Below are positions 8,766 through 16,720 of a stretch of 64,000 nucleotides of DNA, one piece after another (position 1 is the first letter of the stretch; each line of letters starts with the position of its first letter). The stretch comes from Mycobacterium sp. Z3061 (lineage in GTDB: Bacteria; Actinomycetota; Actinomycetes; Mycobacteriales; Mycobacteriaceae), in contig NZ_CP134062.1 in NCBI RefSeq assembly GCF_031583025.1, positions 5,863,234-5,927,233 of the forward strand, given 5' to 3'. The position numbers and the translations under genes are program-made. The notes below the pieces were generated by a model. The model searched no databases and was not told the DNA's origin. It was given only the letters and a program-made list of their open reading frames with translations.

Positions 8766-8843
8766 ATTTCAGCAGAGGGTCACGTCCAGCTGACGGTTAC
8801 TGATGTGGCCAGTGGGACAGCCTCACTACACGGCCCCGACCGT

Positions 8844-9479
8844 TCAATCCGAGTACGGCTCCCCCCAATGGTCGAGGTTGACCGCCTGGGCGAGCGGTCG
8901 CCGCCGCACCGGTCCGTGCCGGCCCTTGGGCCAGCCGACCACGATATGGCCGGTCAACATCCAATCACCGGGCACACCAACGGCTTCCCGCAGTAGCCGC
9001 TCGCCGCCGTAGGAGGCCCAACTGGTCATGCAAGCGCCGAGCCCCTGTGCGCGGGCGGCCAGTAGGAAGTTCTGCATGGCAGGAAAGATCGACCCACCCA
9101 GCAGCAGTTCGGACGCCGTCGGATAATGGATCTGGGCGAACAGCACCGAAGTGAATTCGCCTGCCCGGTCGTGCAATTCGTAGGTAGCGCGGTTGTTCCG
9201 GGCCTGGCGGCTGTCATCGTCAGGGCCGGGGCGGCTCATGCCATAGACGGGCTCGATCACCGATAGTGCTTGCGCCGCAGCCTTGGCCACCACCGCACGC
9301 ATTTCGGGCGATCGCAGCACGATGAAACGCCAGCCCTGTGCGTTGGCTCCCGAGGGTGCCCACCGGGCCGCTTCCAGGCACCGGGTCAACGTCGCGTCAT
9401 CGACAGGTTCGTCGGTGAAGCGCCGGATGGTGCGCGCGGTCGACATCACCTCCCAGACGTCGTCGCTCACCCCGGTCAT
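8844..9479 (-). CDS. Nitroreductase family protein (FMN)
   Basis: 211-residue FMN-dependent NAD(P)H oxidoreductase. It has the N-terminal TARTIRRFTDEPV and APSGANAQGWRFIV (FMN phosphate contacts) and the later LLAARAQGLGACMTSW and HIVVGWPKG typical of the family. ATG at 9479 follows GGAGGGAG. It is divergent from the APH-like kinase, with an imperfect dyad between them. The physiological substrate cannot be told from sequence. Confidence 0.88.
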   Translation of the reverse strand: MTGVSDDVWEVMSTARTIRRFTDEPVDDATLTRCLEAARWAPSGANAQGWRFIVLRSPEMRAVVAKAAAQALSVIEPVYGMSRPGPDDDSRQARNNRATYELHDRAGEFTSVLFAQIHYPTASELLLGGSIFPAMQNFLLAARAQGLGACMTSWASYGGERLLREAVGVPGDWMLTGHIVVGWPKGRHGPVRRRPLAQAVNLDHWGEPYSD

Positions 9480-9505
9480 GAACTTCTCCCTCCGCCCCGC
9501 AGCGT

Positions 9506-9534
9506 GACATTTTCAGTCCGATCTGTAAAGTGTC
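9506..9534. promoter_or_regulatory. Imperfect dyad in the nitroreductase/kinase promoter region
   Basis: GACATTTTCAG, six bases, then CTGTAAAGTGTC form an imperfect inverted repeat in the 105-bp divergent region, the size of a TetR-type operator. No regulator gene is adjacent. Confidence 0.4.
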
Positions 9535-9584
9535 CGCAGTGTACCGCAGCGCTGCGCGGGCGGTGATGAGAGAACGAGAGCGAT

Positions 9585-10721
9585 ATGAAACCCCCACTCG
9601 CACAAGCCCGCTCCGCTCTTCGCCTGACTGCGCACTTGGGACGCGGGATCAGCCGAGTTGCCACCGATGCCCTGATCGGAAGTCGCGCCGGCCTGCCGCG
9701 CACCGCGAACGAGATCGATGCCACCGTGCTGTCCGGCGTCATAGGCACCGAAGTCGCCTCAGCGAGCGTTCTGGACGCCGACGCGGGGACCTCGTCCCGG
9801 GCGCGCCTGGCGCTGACCGGTGACGGTGTCCCGCGCACGGTGTTCGTCAAGCTGGCGGCTCAGACAGCCGCAACCCGGCTGATGGGCGAACTCGGCCGGC
9901 TGGGACACACCGAGGTCCGCTTCTACAGTCAGCTCGCCCCGCAGCTCACCGGGCTACCGACGGCCTACGGCGCCGCATTCGACGCCTGGACGGGTCGTTA
10001 CCTGCTCGTCCTGGAAGACCTGCCCGCCGCGTCGTGCCGATTCCCCGACACACTGCACCCGTTGTCGATCGGCCAGGCCGGTCTGATCGTGGAACTGCTG
10101 GCCGCGTTGCACGCCACTTTCTGGGGCCGGTTGCCCGAGGACGCCCGTGACCCGCTGGGCTGGCTCTACACCCCGTCGGCCGACGCCACCTCCCTGCTGA
10201 CCGGCCCGCTGATGAACACTTCGATGAAGCGACTCGCCGGGCGTACCGACATCCCGATCGAGCAGGGGCGGTACATCGCCAACAACTATCGCGCGGTTGC
10301 CGCACTGATCGACGCGCCCCCGCACACCGTCATGCATGGAGACGCCCATCCCGGCAATGTCTACTTCCGCGACGGCAGGGCCGGGCTGCTGGACTGGCAG
10401 GCCGTGCGCCGCGGTCATCCTTCCCGCGAGCTGGCGTACACACTCGTCACCTGCCTGACGCCCGACGACCGTCGCGCAGCTCAACGCCACCTGCTCGACC
10501 AGTACCGCCGCGCCCTGGCCGCCGGCGGCGGACCGCAACTCAATGCGGACGAACTTTGGCTGCGCTACCGACAGGGCGCGATGTATGCCTATGTCGCAGC
10601 GCTGATCACCGCGGGGATGGGCGGAATGCAGGCCGACGACATTGCCCTGGAAGGCCTGAGTCGCGCCGTTGCCGCCCTGGAAGACCTGGAAACCGTTGCC
10701 GTGCTTAAGAACTCGCTTTGA
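9585..10721 (+). CDS. Phosphotransferase, APH/ecdysteroid-kinase-like
   Basis: 378-residue member of the aminoglycoside/choline kinase-like superfamily. The kinase core shows VFVKL (ATP-binding Lys89), the catalytic loop VMHGDAHPGN (Asp253) and the metal-binding LLDWQ (Asp270). Such mycobacterial proteins are often called antibiotic kinases, but in a catabolic region a metabolite kinase is more plausible. ATG at 9585 follows a run of GAGAACGAGAG. It stands alone, divergent from the nitroreductase. Confidence 0.85.
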   Translation: MKPPLAQARSALRLTAHLGRGISRVATDALIGSRAGLPRTANEIDATVLSGVIGTEVASASVLDADAGTSSRARLALTGDGVPRTVFVKLAAQTAATRLMGELGRLGHTEVRFYSQLAPQLTGLPTAYGAAFDAWTGRYLLVLEDLPAASCRFPDTLHPLSIGQAGLIVELLAALHATFWGRLPEDARDPLGWLYTPSADATSLLTGPLMNTSMKRLAGRTDIPIEQGRYIANNYRAVAALIDAPPHTVMHGDAHPGNVYFRDGRAGLLDWQAVRRGHPSRELAYTLVTCLTPDDRRAAQRHLLDQYRRALAAGGGPQLNADELWLRYRQGAMYAYVAALITAGMGGMQADDIALEGLSRAVAALEDLETVAVLKNSL

Positions 10722-10757
10722 CCTGATTCCCCGACCGGGACGGCAGTGTGAGGAGTC

Positions 10758-10775
10758 TGTAACATGGATGTTACA
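10758..10775. promoter_or_regulatory. Perfect palindrome upstream of the DUF4189 gene
   Basis: TGTAACAT-GG-ATGTTACA, 8-bp perfect arms, 31 bp before the ATG at 10807. The size and composition fit a TetR- or MarR-type operator, or a site overlapping the promoter. Confidence 0.55.
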
Positions 10776-10806
10776 TGTCCCGTGCGCACTGAAAGGGTCC
10801 ACACGC

Positions 10807-11202
10807 ATGACGACACGACAACGGCGTCGCGTCGCACTGGTGCTCGCCAGTCTGCTGGCGGCCATCGCGATGGCCTCCACTCTGATTCACCCTGCCGACG
10901 CCCGTACCCACCCCGCCAACCTGCCCCCTTATCACACCTTCTACGGCGCCATCGCCTACGGACACGACGGCTCCTCGGGTAAAGCCTGGCGACAGAAGAA
11001 CAAATCGATGGCCGAGCGATTGGCGTTGCAGCGCTGCGGCATCGACACCTGCACCATCGTGGCCAGCTTCACGCAGTGCGGTGCGGTCGCCCACGACGGC
11101 ACCACCTACCACGGCGGCGTAGGCCTCTCGCGGCAGGCGGCCGAACAACGCGCCATCGCCAATCTCGGCGGCGGCTGGGTCGTCAACTGGGCGTGTCACT
11201 GA
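10807..11202 (+). CDS. Secreted DUF4189 protein
   Basis: 131-residue exported protein. The basic start MTTRQRRR, a hydrophobic stretch to about residue 25 and PADA before RTHP look like a Sec signal peptide. The mature part carries the DUF4189 pattern FYGAIAYGHDGSSGKAW...ALQRCG...CTIVASFTQCGAVAHDG and ends in WACH, with four Cys that could form two disulfides. Relatives in M. tuberculosis are the small secreted Rv1813c and Rv1269c. ATG at 10807 follows AAAGGG. The role of the family here is unknown. Confidence 0.87.
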   Translation: MTTRQRRRVALVLASLLAAIAMASTLIHPADARTHPANLPPYHTFYGAIAYGHDGSSGKAWRQKNKSMAERLALQRCGIDTCTIVASFTQCGAVAHDGTTYHGGVGLSRQAAEQRAIANLGGGWVVNWACH

Positions 11203-11290
11203 GCCCGCCGCTCAATACCGGTTTCCGGCAAGATAATTCGCTGACGGCCTAGACTCCTGCTACTCGCACTCGTAGCAAAGGAGCACGGCA

Positions 11291-11671
11291 TTGGACAGCG
11301 AAACATACCAGCGCGGACGGCAGATCCGCTCCGAAGTCCTGGGCAAGGAATACGTCGACAACGCGATCGCGCAGGCCGACGACTTCACCGGTCCACTGCA
11401 AGACCTGGTCACCGAGTACTGCTGGGGTGCGGTATGGGGACGCGACGGCCTGACGCGCAAGACCCGCAGCATGCTCAACCTGGCCATGACATCGGTACTG
11501 AACAGGCCGCACGAAATGCGCACCCATCTCAGAGCCGCACTGACCAACGGCGTCACGCGCGACGAGATCCGCGAGGTCTTCCTTCAGGTCGCCATCTACG
11601 CCGGGGTGCCGGCCGCGGTCGACAGCTTCCGTACCGCGGGCGAGGTCTTCGCCGAACTGGACGAGGGTTAG
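11291..11671 (+). CDS. 4-carboxymuconolactone decarboxylase-like (PcaC/CMD family)
   Basis: 126 residues, the length of PcaC, with YQRGRQIRSEVLGKEYVDNAI, a DDFTGPLQDLVTEYCWG block and AVWGRDGLTRKTRS, which follow PcaC closely. PcaC decarboxylates gamma-carboxymuconolactone in protocatechuate breakdown. No other beta-ketoadipate gene is nearby, so a related decarboxylation or isomerisation is as likely. TTG at 11291 is the only sensible start, with AGGAG about 9 nt upstream. It is 3 bp from the next gene, so operonic. Confidence 0.82.
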   Translation: MDSETYQRGRQIRSEVLGKEYVDNAIAQADDFTGPLQDLVTEYCWGAVWGRDGLTRKTRSMLNLAMTSVLNRPHEMRTHLRAALTNGVTRDEIREVFLQVAIYAGVPAAVDSFRTAGEVFAELDEG

Positions 11672-11674
11672 CGC

Positions 11675-12559
11675 GTGACCATCGGCTTCATCGGCCTGGG
11701 CAACATGGGGCTGCCCATGGCGCGCCGGCTCGTCGAGGCGGGCCATGACCTCGTCGCCTTCGACCGGCGCAGCGATGCGGTCGCGCAACTGGGGGCGCAG
11801 GCCGCGACATCGCCCCGAGAAGTGGCCGATCGCGCCGAGACCGTACTGGCCAGCCTGCCCACCCCTGCCGTGTCCCTGGAAGTGGCGACCGGCCCGGCCG
11901 GGGTGATCGAAGGCTCCCGCGTCAAGCGCTTCATCGACCTGTCCACCGTCGGCAGCGCGACGGCGGTCCAGATCCACGATCTGCTGGCCACCCGCGACAT
12001 CGTCGCGCTGGACAGCCCGGTCAGCGGCGGCGTCGGCGGTGCCGAACGCGGCGCGCTGGCCCTCATGGTGTCGGGCCCGCGCGCGCAATTCGATGCCGCC
12101 GGGCCGGTGCTCGGCGTCCTGGGCCACGCGTTCTACGTCGGTGACAAACCCGGTTCCGCTCAGACTATGAAGCTCGCCAACAACCTCCTGGCGGCCAACG
12201 TGCTGGTCGCGACGGCAGAAGTCGTGGTGATGGGCGTCAAGGCAGGCCTGGACCCGAACGTCATGATCGAGGTGCTCAACGCGGGGTCGGGTGCCACCAG
12301 CGCCAGTCGCGACAAGTTCCCCCGCGCCATCCTGCCGCGCACCTTCGACTACGGGTTCGCCACCGCACTGATGGTCAAGGACGTGCGCCTGTATCTCGAG
12401 GAAGCCCGAGCGCTCGGCGTCCCCATCGAGATCGCCGACACCGTGGGACGACTCTGGGGGGCGGCAGCGCAGTCCCAGGGGCCCGATTCCGACTTCACGA
12501 CCGTGATCAAGCCGTTCGAAGAGGCCGCGGGCGTCACCGTCGGACCGGCGAGACGCTGA
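11675..12559 (+). CDS. 3-hydroxyisobutyrate dehydrogenase family protein
   Basis: 294-residue beta-hydroxyacid dehydrogenase. It has an N-terminal NAD(P) fold (FIGLGNMGLPMA), the substrate loop DSPVSGGVGGAERGAL and the catalytic Lys in TMKLANNLL. It would oxidise a 3-hydroxy acid to a semialdehyde or, as in imine reductases of the same fold, reduce a C=N bond. GTG at 11675 follows GAGGG. It is co-transcribed with the PcaC-like gene. Confidence 0.88.
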   Translation: MTIGFIGLGNMGLPMARRLVEAGHDLVAFDRRSDAVAQLGAQAATSPREVADRAETVLASLPTPAVSLEVATGPAGVIEGSRVKRFIDLSTVGSATAVQIHDLLATRDIVALDSPVSGGVGGAERGALALMVSGPRAQFDAAGPVLGVLGHAFYVGDKPGSAQTMKLANNLLAANVLVATAEVVVMGVKAGLDPNVMIEVLNAGSGATSASRDKFPRAILPRTFDYGFATALMVKDVRLYLEEARALGVPIEIADTVGRLWGAAAQSQGPDSDFTTVIKPFEEAAGVTVGPARR

Positions 12560-12574
12560 GTTACATTTCAAGTA

Positions 12575-12589
12575 GAGAATGTTATTATC
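12575..12589. promoter_or_regulatory. Operator-like palindrome, regulon A copy 4 (one mismatch)
   Basis: GAGAAT-GTT-ATTATC, one base off consensus. Read on the other strand it has the same off-base as copy 1. It lies 85-99 bp before the amidohydrolase at 12674, in the promoter of the operon that follows. Confidence 0.65.
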
Positions 12590-12673
12590 CGGTTTTAAGA
12601 ACAATACTCGCATATTGGGTCGTAAAAGCGCTGTTACCAGGACATATGCAGTGACGGCGGGAGGATGGACTAC

Positions 12674-13771
12674 ATGATCGAACACGCCGATGGGACGCGT
12701 ACGCCGGTCATCGACGCCAGCGTTCACATCTTCTTCCCGACCAACAAGGACCTGCGCAGCTTCCTACGTGAGCCGTTCAAGAGCCGCGGCTTCCCCGATT
12801 ACGAGATGGACTGGTACGGCGCACCCGGCAGCGAGTACGCGCCGAATACCGAAGGACCTGAGCGCGGCCGCCGCTATCCCGGGTCGGACCCGGATTTCGT
12901 TGCCAATGAGCTGTTTTCGAATCGGGGGGTGGATGTGGCGATCCTGCACCCGATGGGGCGAGGGATCATGCCGGACCGCCACCTGGGCACCGCACTGCAC
13001 GCCGCACACAACGAGATGATGGTGTCGCGTTGGCTCGAGCACGCCGAGTTCGGTGACCGCTTCCGTGGCACCATCCGGGTGAACCCCGACGACATCGCCG
13101 GCGCGGTGCGCGAACTGGAGAAATGGCGGGGGCATCCGCGGGTGGTGCAGATCGGCGTCCCACTGCAGTCGCGCGAGGTCTACGGCAAACCGCAGTTCTG
13201 GCCGTTGTGGGAAGCGGCGGCGGAGGCGAACCTTCCGGTGGCCGTGCACATCGAGTCGGGCGAGGGCATCGGGTTCCCGCCGACGCCTTCCGGACATACC
13301 CGCACCTACGAGCAATACGTCAGCTTCATGGCGCTGAACTACCTGTATCACCTGATGAACATGATCGCCGAGGGCGTGTTCGAGCGCTTTCCGGCCCTCA
13401 AATTCGTATTCGCGGACGGCGCGGGAGATTTCGTCACGCCGTTCATCTGGCGGATGGATACGTTCGGCCGCCCGCATCTCGAGCAGACACCGTGGGCGCC
13501 GCGGATACCGAGTGACTACCTGCCGGGCCACGTGTACTTCGTCCAGGGCGCCATGGACGGACCGGGTGACGTCGACTTCGCCGGGGATTGGCTGCGGTTC
13601 ACCGGCAAGGACGACATGGTGATGTTCGGCTCCAGCTATCCGCACTGGCAATGCGGCGACATCACCAAATTGCCCCAGGCACTTTCGGCCGAGCAGCACG
13701 AGAAGTTGTGCTGGCGCAACGCGGCCGAGCTCTACGGCATAGACATCGCCGTCGGCTCGGGCGCACAGTAG
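12674..13771 (+). CDS. Amidohydrolase_2 family protein, metal site altered
   Basis: 365-residue TIM-barrel protein of the ACMSD-like amidohydrolase family. The first metal motif reads DASVH instead of DxHxH, and the usual SDYPH near the end reads SSYPH (Asp lost), while VAVHIESG keeps its His. It may therefore bind metal poorly or work differently. The next gene is a relative that keeps SDYPH, so the two may form a hetero-oligomer (inference). ATG at 12674 is preferred because GGGAGG directly abuts an earlier in-frame ATG at 12665. A regulon A box lies upstream. Confidence 0.85.
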   Translation: MIEHADGTRTPVIDASVHIFFPTNKDLRSFLREPFKSRGFPDYEMDWYGAPGSEYAPNTEGPERGRRYPGSDPDFVANELFSNRGVDVAILHPMGRGIMPDRHLGTALHAAHNEMMVSRWLEHAEFGDRFRGTIRVNPDDIAGAVRELEKWRGHPRVVQIGVPLQSREVYGKPQFWPLWEAAAEANLPVAVHIESGEGIGFPPTPSGHTRTYEQYVSFMALNYLYHLMNMIAEGVFERFPALKFVFADGAGDFVTPFIWRMDTFGRPHLEQTPWAPRIPSDYLPGHVYFVQGAMDGPGDVDFAGDWLRFTGKDDMVMFGSSYPHWQCGDITKLPQALSAEQHEKLCWRNAAELYGIDIAVGSGAQ

Positions 13772-13797
13772 AAGTGAGTGAGAGCTAGGAGATCGCA

Positions 13798-14943
13798 ATG
13801 TCGCTGACTCACATACACGAACGGGTTCCCGCCGCCGAGCGCATCGCCGTCCGGTGCGTCGACTCCGACGTCCACCCGGTGCCCAAACGCGGTGAAATCA
13901 CCCAGTACATCCCCGAGCCGTGGCGCAGCAAGTTCTTCCTCGACCACAAGGTCGGCGAGTTGATCTACTACGACGCACCCGACTACGCGCACTCCTTCGC
14001 GATGCGGGTCGACACCTTCCCGCCCGACGGCGAATTCCCGGGCAGCGACCCGGACATGGCGTTTCGGCAGCTGATCATGGAAGCCGGTTCCGATATCGCG
14101 ATCCTGGAGCCGGGTGGGCGCACCCCGCGGCTACCCGAAGCTCACCAGGCCTACTCGACGGCCCTGAACCACTGGCAGGCCAACCACTGGCTGGACGGCC
14201 ACAACAACTGGCATCAGCGCTGGCGTGGGTCGATCTGCGCGGCCGTCGAAGACCCCGCGGGTGCGGCCCGTGAGATCGAGGAGTGGGCCGGTCATCCGTA
14301 CATGGCGCAGATTCTGATCAAGGCCGAACCGCGTCCGTCATGGGGACATCCCATGTACAACCCGATCTGGGAGGCGGCCACCAAGCACGACATCACGGTG
14401 AGCTGTCACCTGTCCCGCAGCAACTACGAGATGCTGCCGACGCCGCCCGTCGGGTTCCCCAGTTACAACCACGACTTCATGGTCACCTACTCGCTGCTGG
14501 CCGCCAACCAGGTGATGAGCCTGATCTTCGACGGCGTCTTCGACCGGTTCCCAACGCTGCGCATCGTGTTCGTCGAACACGCCTTCACCTGGATCCTGCC
14601 GCTGATGTGGCGGATGGACTCGATCTACGAGGCCCGCAAGTCGCGTGTCGACATCAAGCGCAAGCCGTCGGACTACGTCAAGGACCACATCAAGTTCACC
14701 ACCCAGCCGCTGGACTATCCCGAGGACAAGACGGAGTTGACCCGGATGTTGGAGTGGATGGAATGCGAGAAGATCCTGTTGTTCTCCTCGGACTACCCGC
14801 ACTGGACCTTCGACGATCCGCGCTGGCTGGTCAAGCATCTGCCCAAGGGTGCCCGGGACGCGGTGATGTACAAGAACGGCATCGCCACCTACCACCTCCC
14901 GGAGACCGTCCCGGTGCTCGAGGGTCAGGTCCGGGTGCTCTGA
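13798..14943 (+). CDS. Amidohydrolase_2 family protein
   Basis: 381-residue metal-dependent hydrolase/decarboxylase fold. It starts with RCVDSDVHPVP (DxDxH), has a TVSCHLSRSN strand, a VFVEHAFTWI motif and the C-terminal FSSDYPHWTFDDP with catalytic Asp. The family includes decarboxylases such as ACMSD and gamma-resorcylate decarboxylase, and hydrolases; substrate unknown. ATG at 13798 follows GGAG. The stop TGA is followed at once by the ATG of the Rieske gene. Confidence 0.88.
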   Translation: MSLTHIHERVPAAERIAVRCVDSDVHPVPKRGEITQYIPEPWRSKFFLDHKVGELIYYDAPDYAHSFAMRVDTFPPDGEFPGSDPDMAFRQLIMEAGSDIAILEPGGRTPRLPEAHQAYSTALNHWQANHWLDGHNNWHQRWRGSICAAVEDPAGAAREIEEWAGHPYMAQILIKAEPRPSWGHPMYNPIWEAATKHDITVSCHLSRSNYEMLPTPPVGFPSYNHDFMVTYSLLAANQVMSLIFDGVFDRFPTLRIVFVEHAFTWILPLMWRMDSIYEARKSRVDIKRKPSDYVKDHIKFTTQPLDYPEDKTELTRMLEWMECEKILLFSSDYPHWTFDDPRWLVKHLPKGARDAVMYKNGIATYHLPETVPVLEGQVRVL

Positions 14944-15336
14944 ATGCTCGAGGAGAAGCCGCGACCCCGCCTGGCTCAGGGTCGCGAACACGTCGTCGCG
15001 ACGGTGGACGAAATTCCCCCGGGCACACACAAATTGGTGCCGATCGGGCGGCACGGGGTGGGCGTGTACAACGTGCACGGCACCTTCTACGCGATCGCGA
15101 ATTATTGCCCGCACCAAGGTGGTCCGCTGTGCTCGGGACGGGCCCGCGGACGCACCGTCGTCGACGAGACGGCCGCCGGTGACGCGGTGATGGTGCGCGA
15201 CCTGGAATATATCTACTGCCCTTGGCATCAGTGGGGTTTCGAGCTGGCGACGGGTACCACCGCGGTCAAGCCGGAGTGGAGCATCCGCACCTACCCGGTC
15301 CGGGTCATCGGCAACGACGTATTGGTGCAGGCGTGA
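14944..15336 (+). CDS. Rieske-type [2Fe-2S] ferredoxin
   Basis: 130-residue protein with a single Rieske domain: C55-P-H57 (YCPHQGGPLC) and C92-PW-H95 (YCPWHQWGF). There is no catalytic oxygenase domain, so it would act as a soluble electron carrier for a Rieske oxygenase or another enzyme of the operon. It starts directly after the amidohydrolase stop and its own stop overlaps the next GTG, so translation is tightly coupled. The Rieske oxygenase at 29841 is a possible distant client. Confidence 0.9.
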   Translation: MLEEKPRPRLAQGREHVVATVDEIPPGTHKLVPIGRHGVGVYNVHGTFYAIANYCPHQGGPLCSGRARGRTVVDETAAGDAVMVRDLEYIYCPWHQWGFELATGTTAVKPEWSIRTYPVRVIGNDVLVQA

Positions 15337-16214
15337 CGCGGCCGGGTGTGTCGTCGCTCGAGATCAATGGCGGCAACGTCGTCTACGAGATGCTGGGTGA
15401 GGCAGGCGATCTCATCGCCCTGACGCCCGGTGGCCGGTTCAGCAAGGACATCGAGGGGTTGCGTCCGCTGGCTGAGGCGCTGGTCGACGGCGGCTACCGT
15501 GTGCTGTTGTGGGACCGCCCCAACTGTGGCGCCTCCGATGTGCAGTTCTACGGCCAGAGCGAATCGCACATGCGCGCCGAAACCCTGCACAAGCTGGTGA
15601 CAGGTCTGGGTTTCCAGCAGTGCATCCTGGCCGGAGGCTCCGGCGGCGCAAGGGATTCCATGCTCACCACGATGCTCTACCCGGAAATGGTCACCAAGCT
15701 GGTGGTGTGGAACATCGTCGGCGGCATCTACGGCACGTTCGTGCTGGGTAGCTTCTATATCGTCCCAAGCATTCTCGCGGTGCGGGGCACCGGGATGGAC
15801 GGCGTGATCAAGGTGTCGGAGTGGCGCGATCGCATCGCCGAGAACCCCGCCAACAAGCAGCGGTTCCTCGACTTCGACTCCGCCGATTTCCTCAAAGTGA
15901 TGCTGCGCTGGCTCAATGCGTTCGTCTCCAAACCGGGACAGACCATTCCGGGCGTCGAGGACGAAATGTTCGACCGCATCAGGGTTCCCACGCTGATCAT
16001 CCGAGGCGGCGAGAACGACATGGATCACCCGAAGCGCACCTCGCTGGAAGTGCATTGCCTGATCAAAGGTTCGGAGCTGATCGACCCACCGTGGCCGGAG
16101 GACGCCTGGGAACGGGCGTCCGAAGACCGCGCGGCGGGCCGGGTGACTCACTTCAACATGTTCGACACCTGGGTACAGGCCGCGCCCGCGATCCTCGAGT
16201 TCCTGGATCGCTGA
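15333..16214 (+). CDS. Alpha/beta-fold hydrolase
   Basis: 293-residue alpha/beta hydrolase. The nucleophile elbow is AGGSGGARDS (Ser), RGGENDMDHP supplies the acid residue and a His near the end (RVTHFNMF) could complete the triad. LLWDRPNCGASD is the usual strand before the oxyanion loop. GTG at 15333 overlaps the Rieske stop (GTGA). In the operon it could hydrolyse an ester, thioester or C-C bond; the family alone does not decide. Confidence 0.87.
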   Translation: MTRPGVSSLEINGGNVVYEMLGEAGDLIALTPGGRFSKDIEGLRPLAEALVDGGYRVLLWDRPNCGASDVQFYGQSESHMRAETLHKLVTGLGFQQCILAGGSGGARDSMLTTMLYPEMVTKLVVWNIVGGIYGTFVLGSFYIVPSILAVRGTGMDGVIKVSEWRDRIAENPANKQRFLDFDSADFLKVMLRWLNAFVSKPGQTIPGVEDEMFDRIRVPTLIIRGGENDMDHPKRTSLEVHCLIKGSELIDPPWPEDAWERASEDRAAGRVTHFNMFDTWVQAAPAILEFLDR

Positions 16215-16219
16215 TGCGT

Positions 16220-16693
16220 TCACCTGGTGCGGATGTGAACCTCGCAGTTGAGCGAGGCCTCGAGCGCGGTGTGGATCCGGCTTTCCGGCACCCGGTCGAG
16301 GTCGGCTTCGGGCAGCGTGACGTAGACGATGTCGTAGCCGTCATCACCGGGTTCGCGCACGATGTCGCCGGACAGGCCGAACGCCGCCAGCACGCCGTGG
16401 GCGTCGTCGTCGGTTCCCCTGCTGATGAAGGTCACCACGCCGACCACTGGTTCGGTGCCAAACGCCTTGCCGCACAATTCCATTGCCGCGGTCTTGGTGA
16501 ACTCGACGTCCGCACCGGCGATCAGCAGTTCGACCTCTCGCCGGCTCGGCGGCCTGCTGGCGAGATCGTTTTCGACTACCTCAGCACCGTTTTGACCAGC
16601 AAGACCGAGGAGCGTGGCCATGCCCTCACCTAACTGCGCCGGCGTGAGCACACCGGACTGGTCGACGTTGACGCGCACCACCGCAGTCCGCAT
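16220..16693 (-). CDS. Hypothetical protein, antisense within the operon
   Basis: 157-residue protein (MRTAVVRVNVD...NCEVHIRTR) that I do not recognise. It has alternating strands and helices, an ISRGTDDDAHGVLAAFGL segment and no signal peptide or membrane helix. It lies on the opposite strand, 5 bp from the alpha/beta hydrolase stop, and starts 27 bp from the NuoF-like gene start. Codon periodicity and a sensible globular composition suggest it is real. The position suggests a small divergent promoter at 16694-16720. Confidence 0.6.
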   Translation of the reverse strand: MRTAVVRVNVDQSGVLTPAQLGEGMATLLGLAGQNGAEVVENDLASRPPSRREVELLIAGADVEFTKTAAMELCGKAFGTEPVVGVVTFISRGTDDDAHGVLAAFGLSGDIVREPGDDGYDIVYVTLPEADLDRVPESRIHTALEASLNCEVHIRTR

Positions 16694-16720
16694 GCGGCCA
16701 AGCCTAACCGGAGCAGGTCG

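Noticed and set aside
9585-10721. Calling the APH-like kinase an antibiotic resistance gene
   Set aside because: Only the general kinase motifs are present; the family is broad and the context is catabolic.
11249-12727. A 492-codon minus-strand frame
   Set aside because: It is antisense to the PcaC-like and hydroxyisobutyrate dehydrogenase genes, has no recognisable motif, and covers the regulon A box at 12575.
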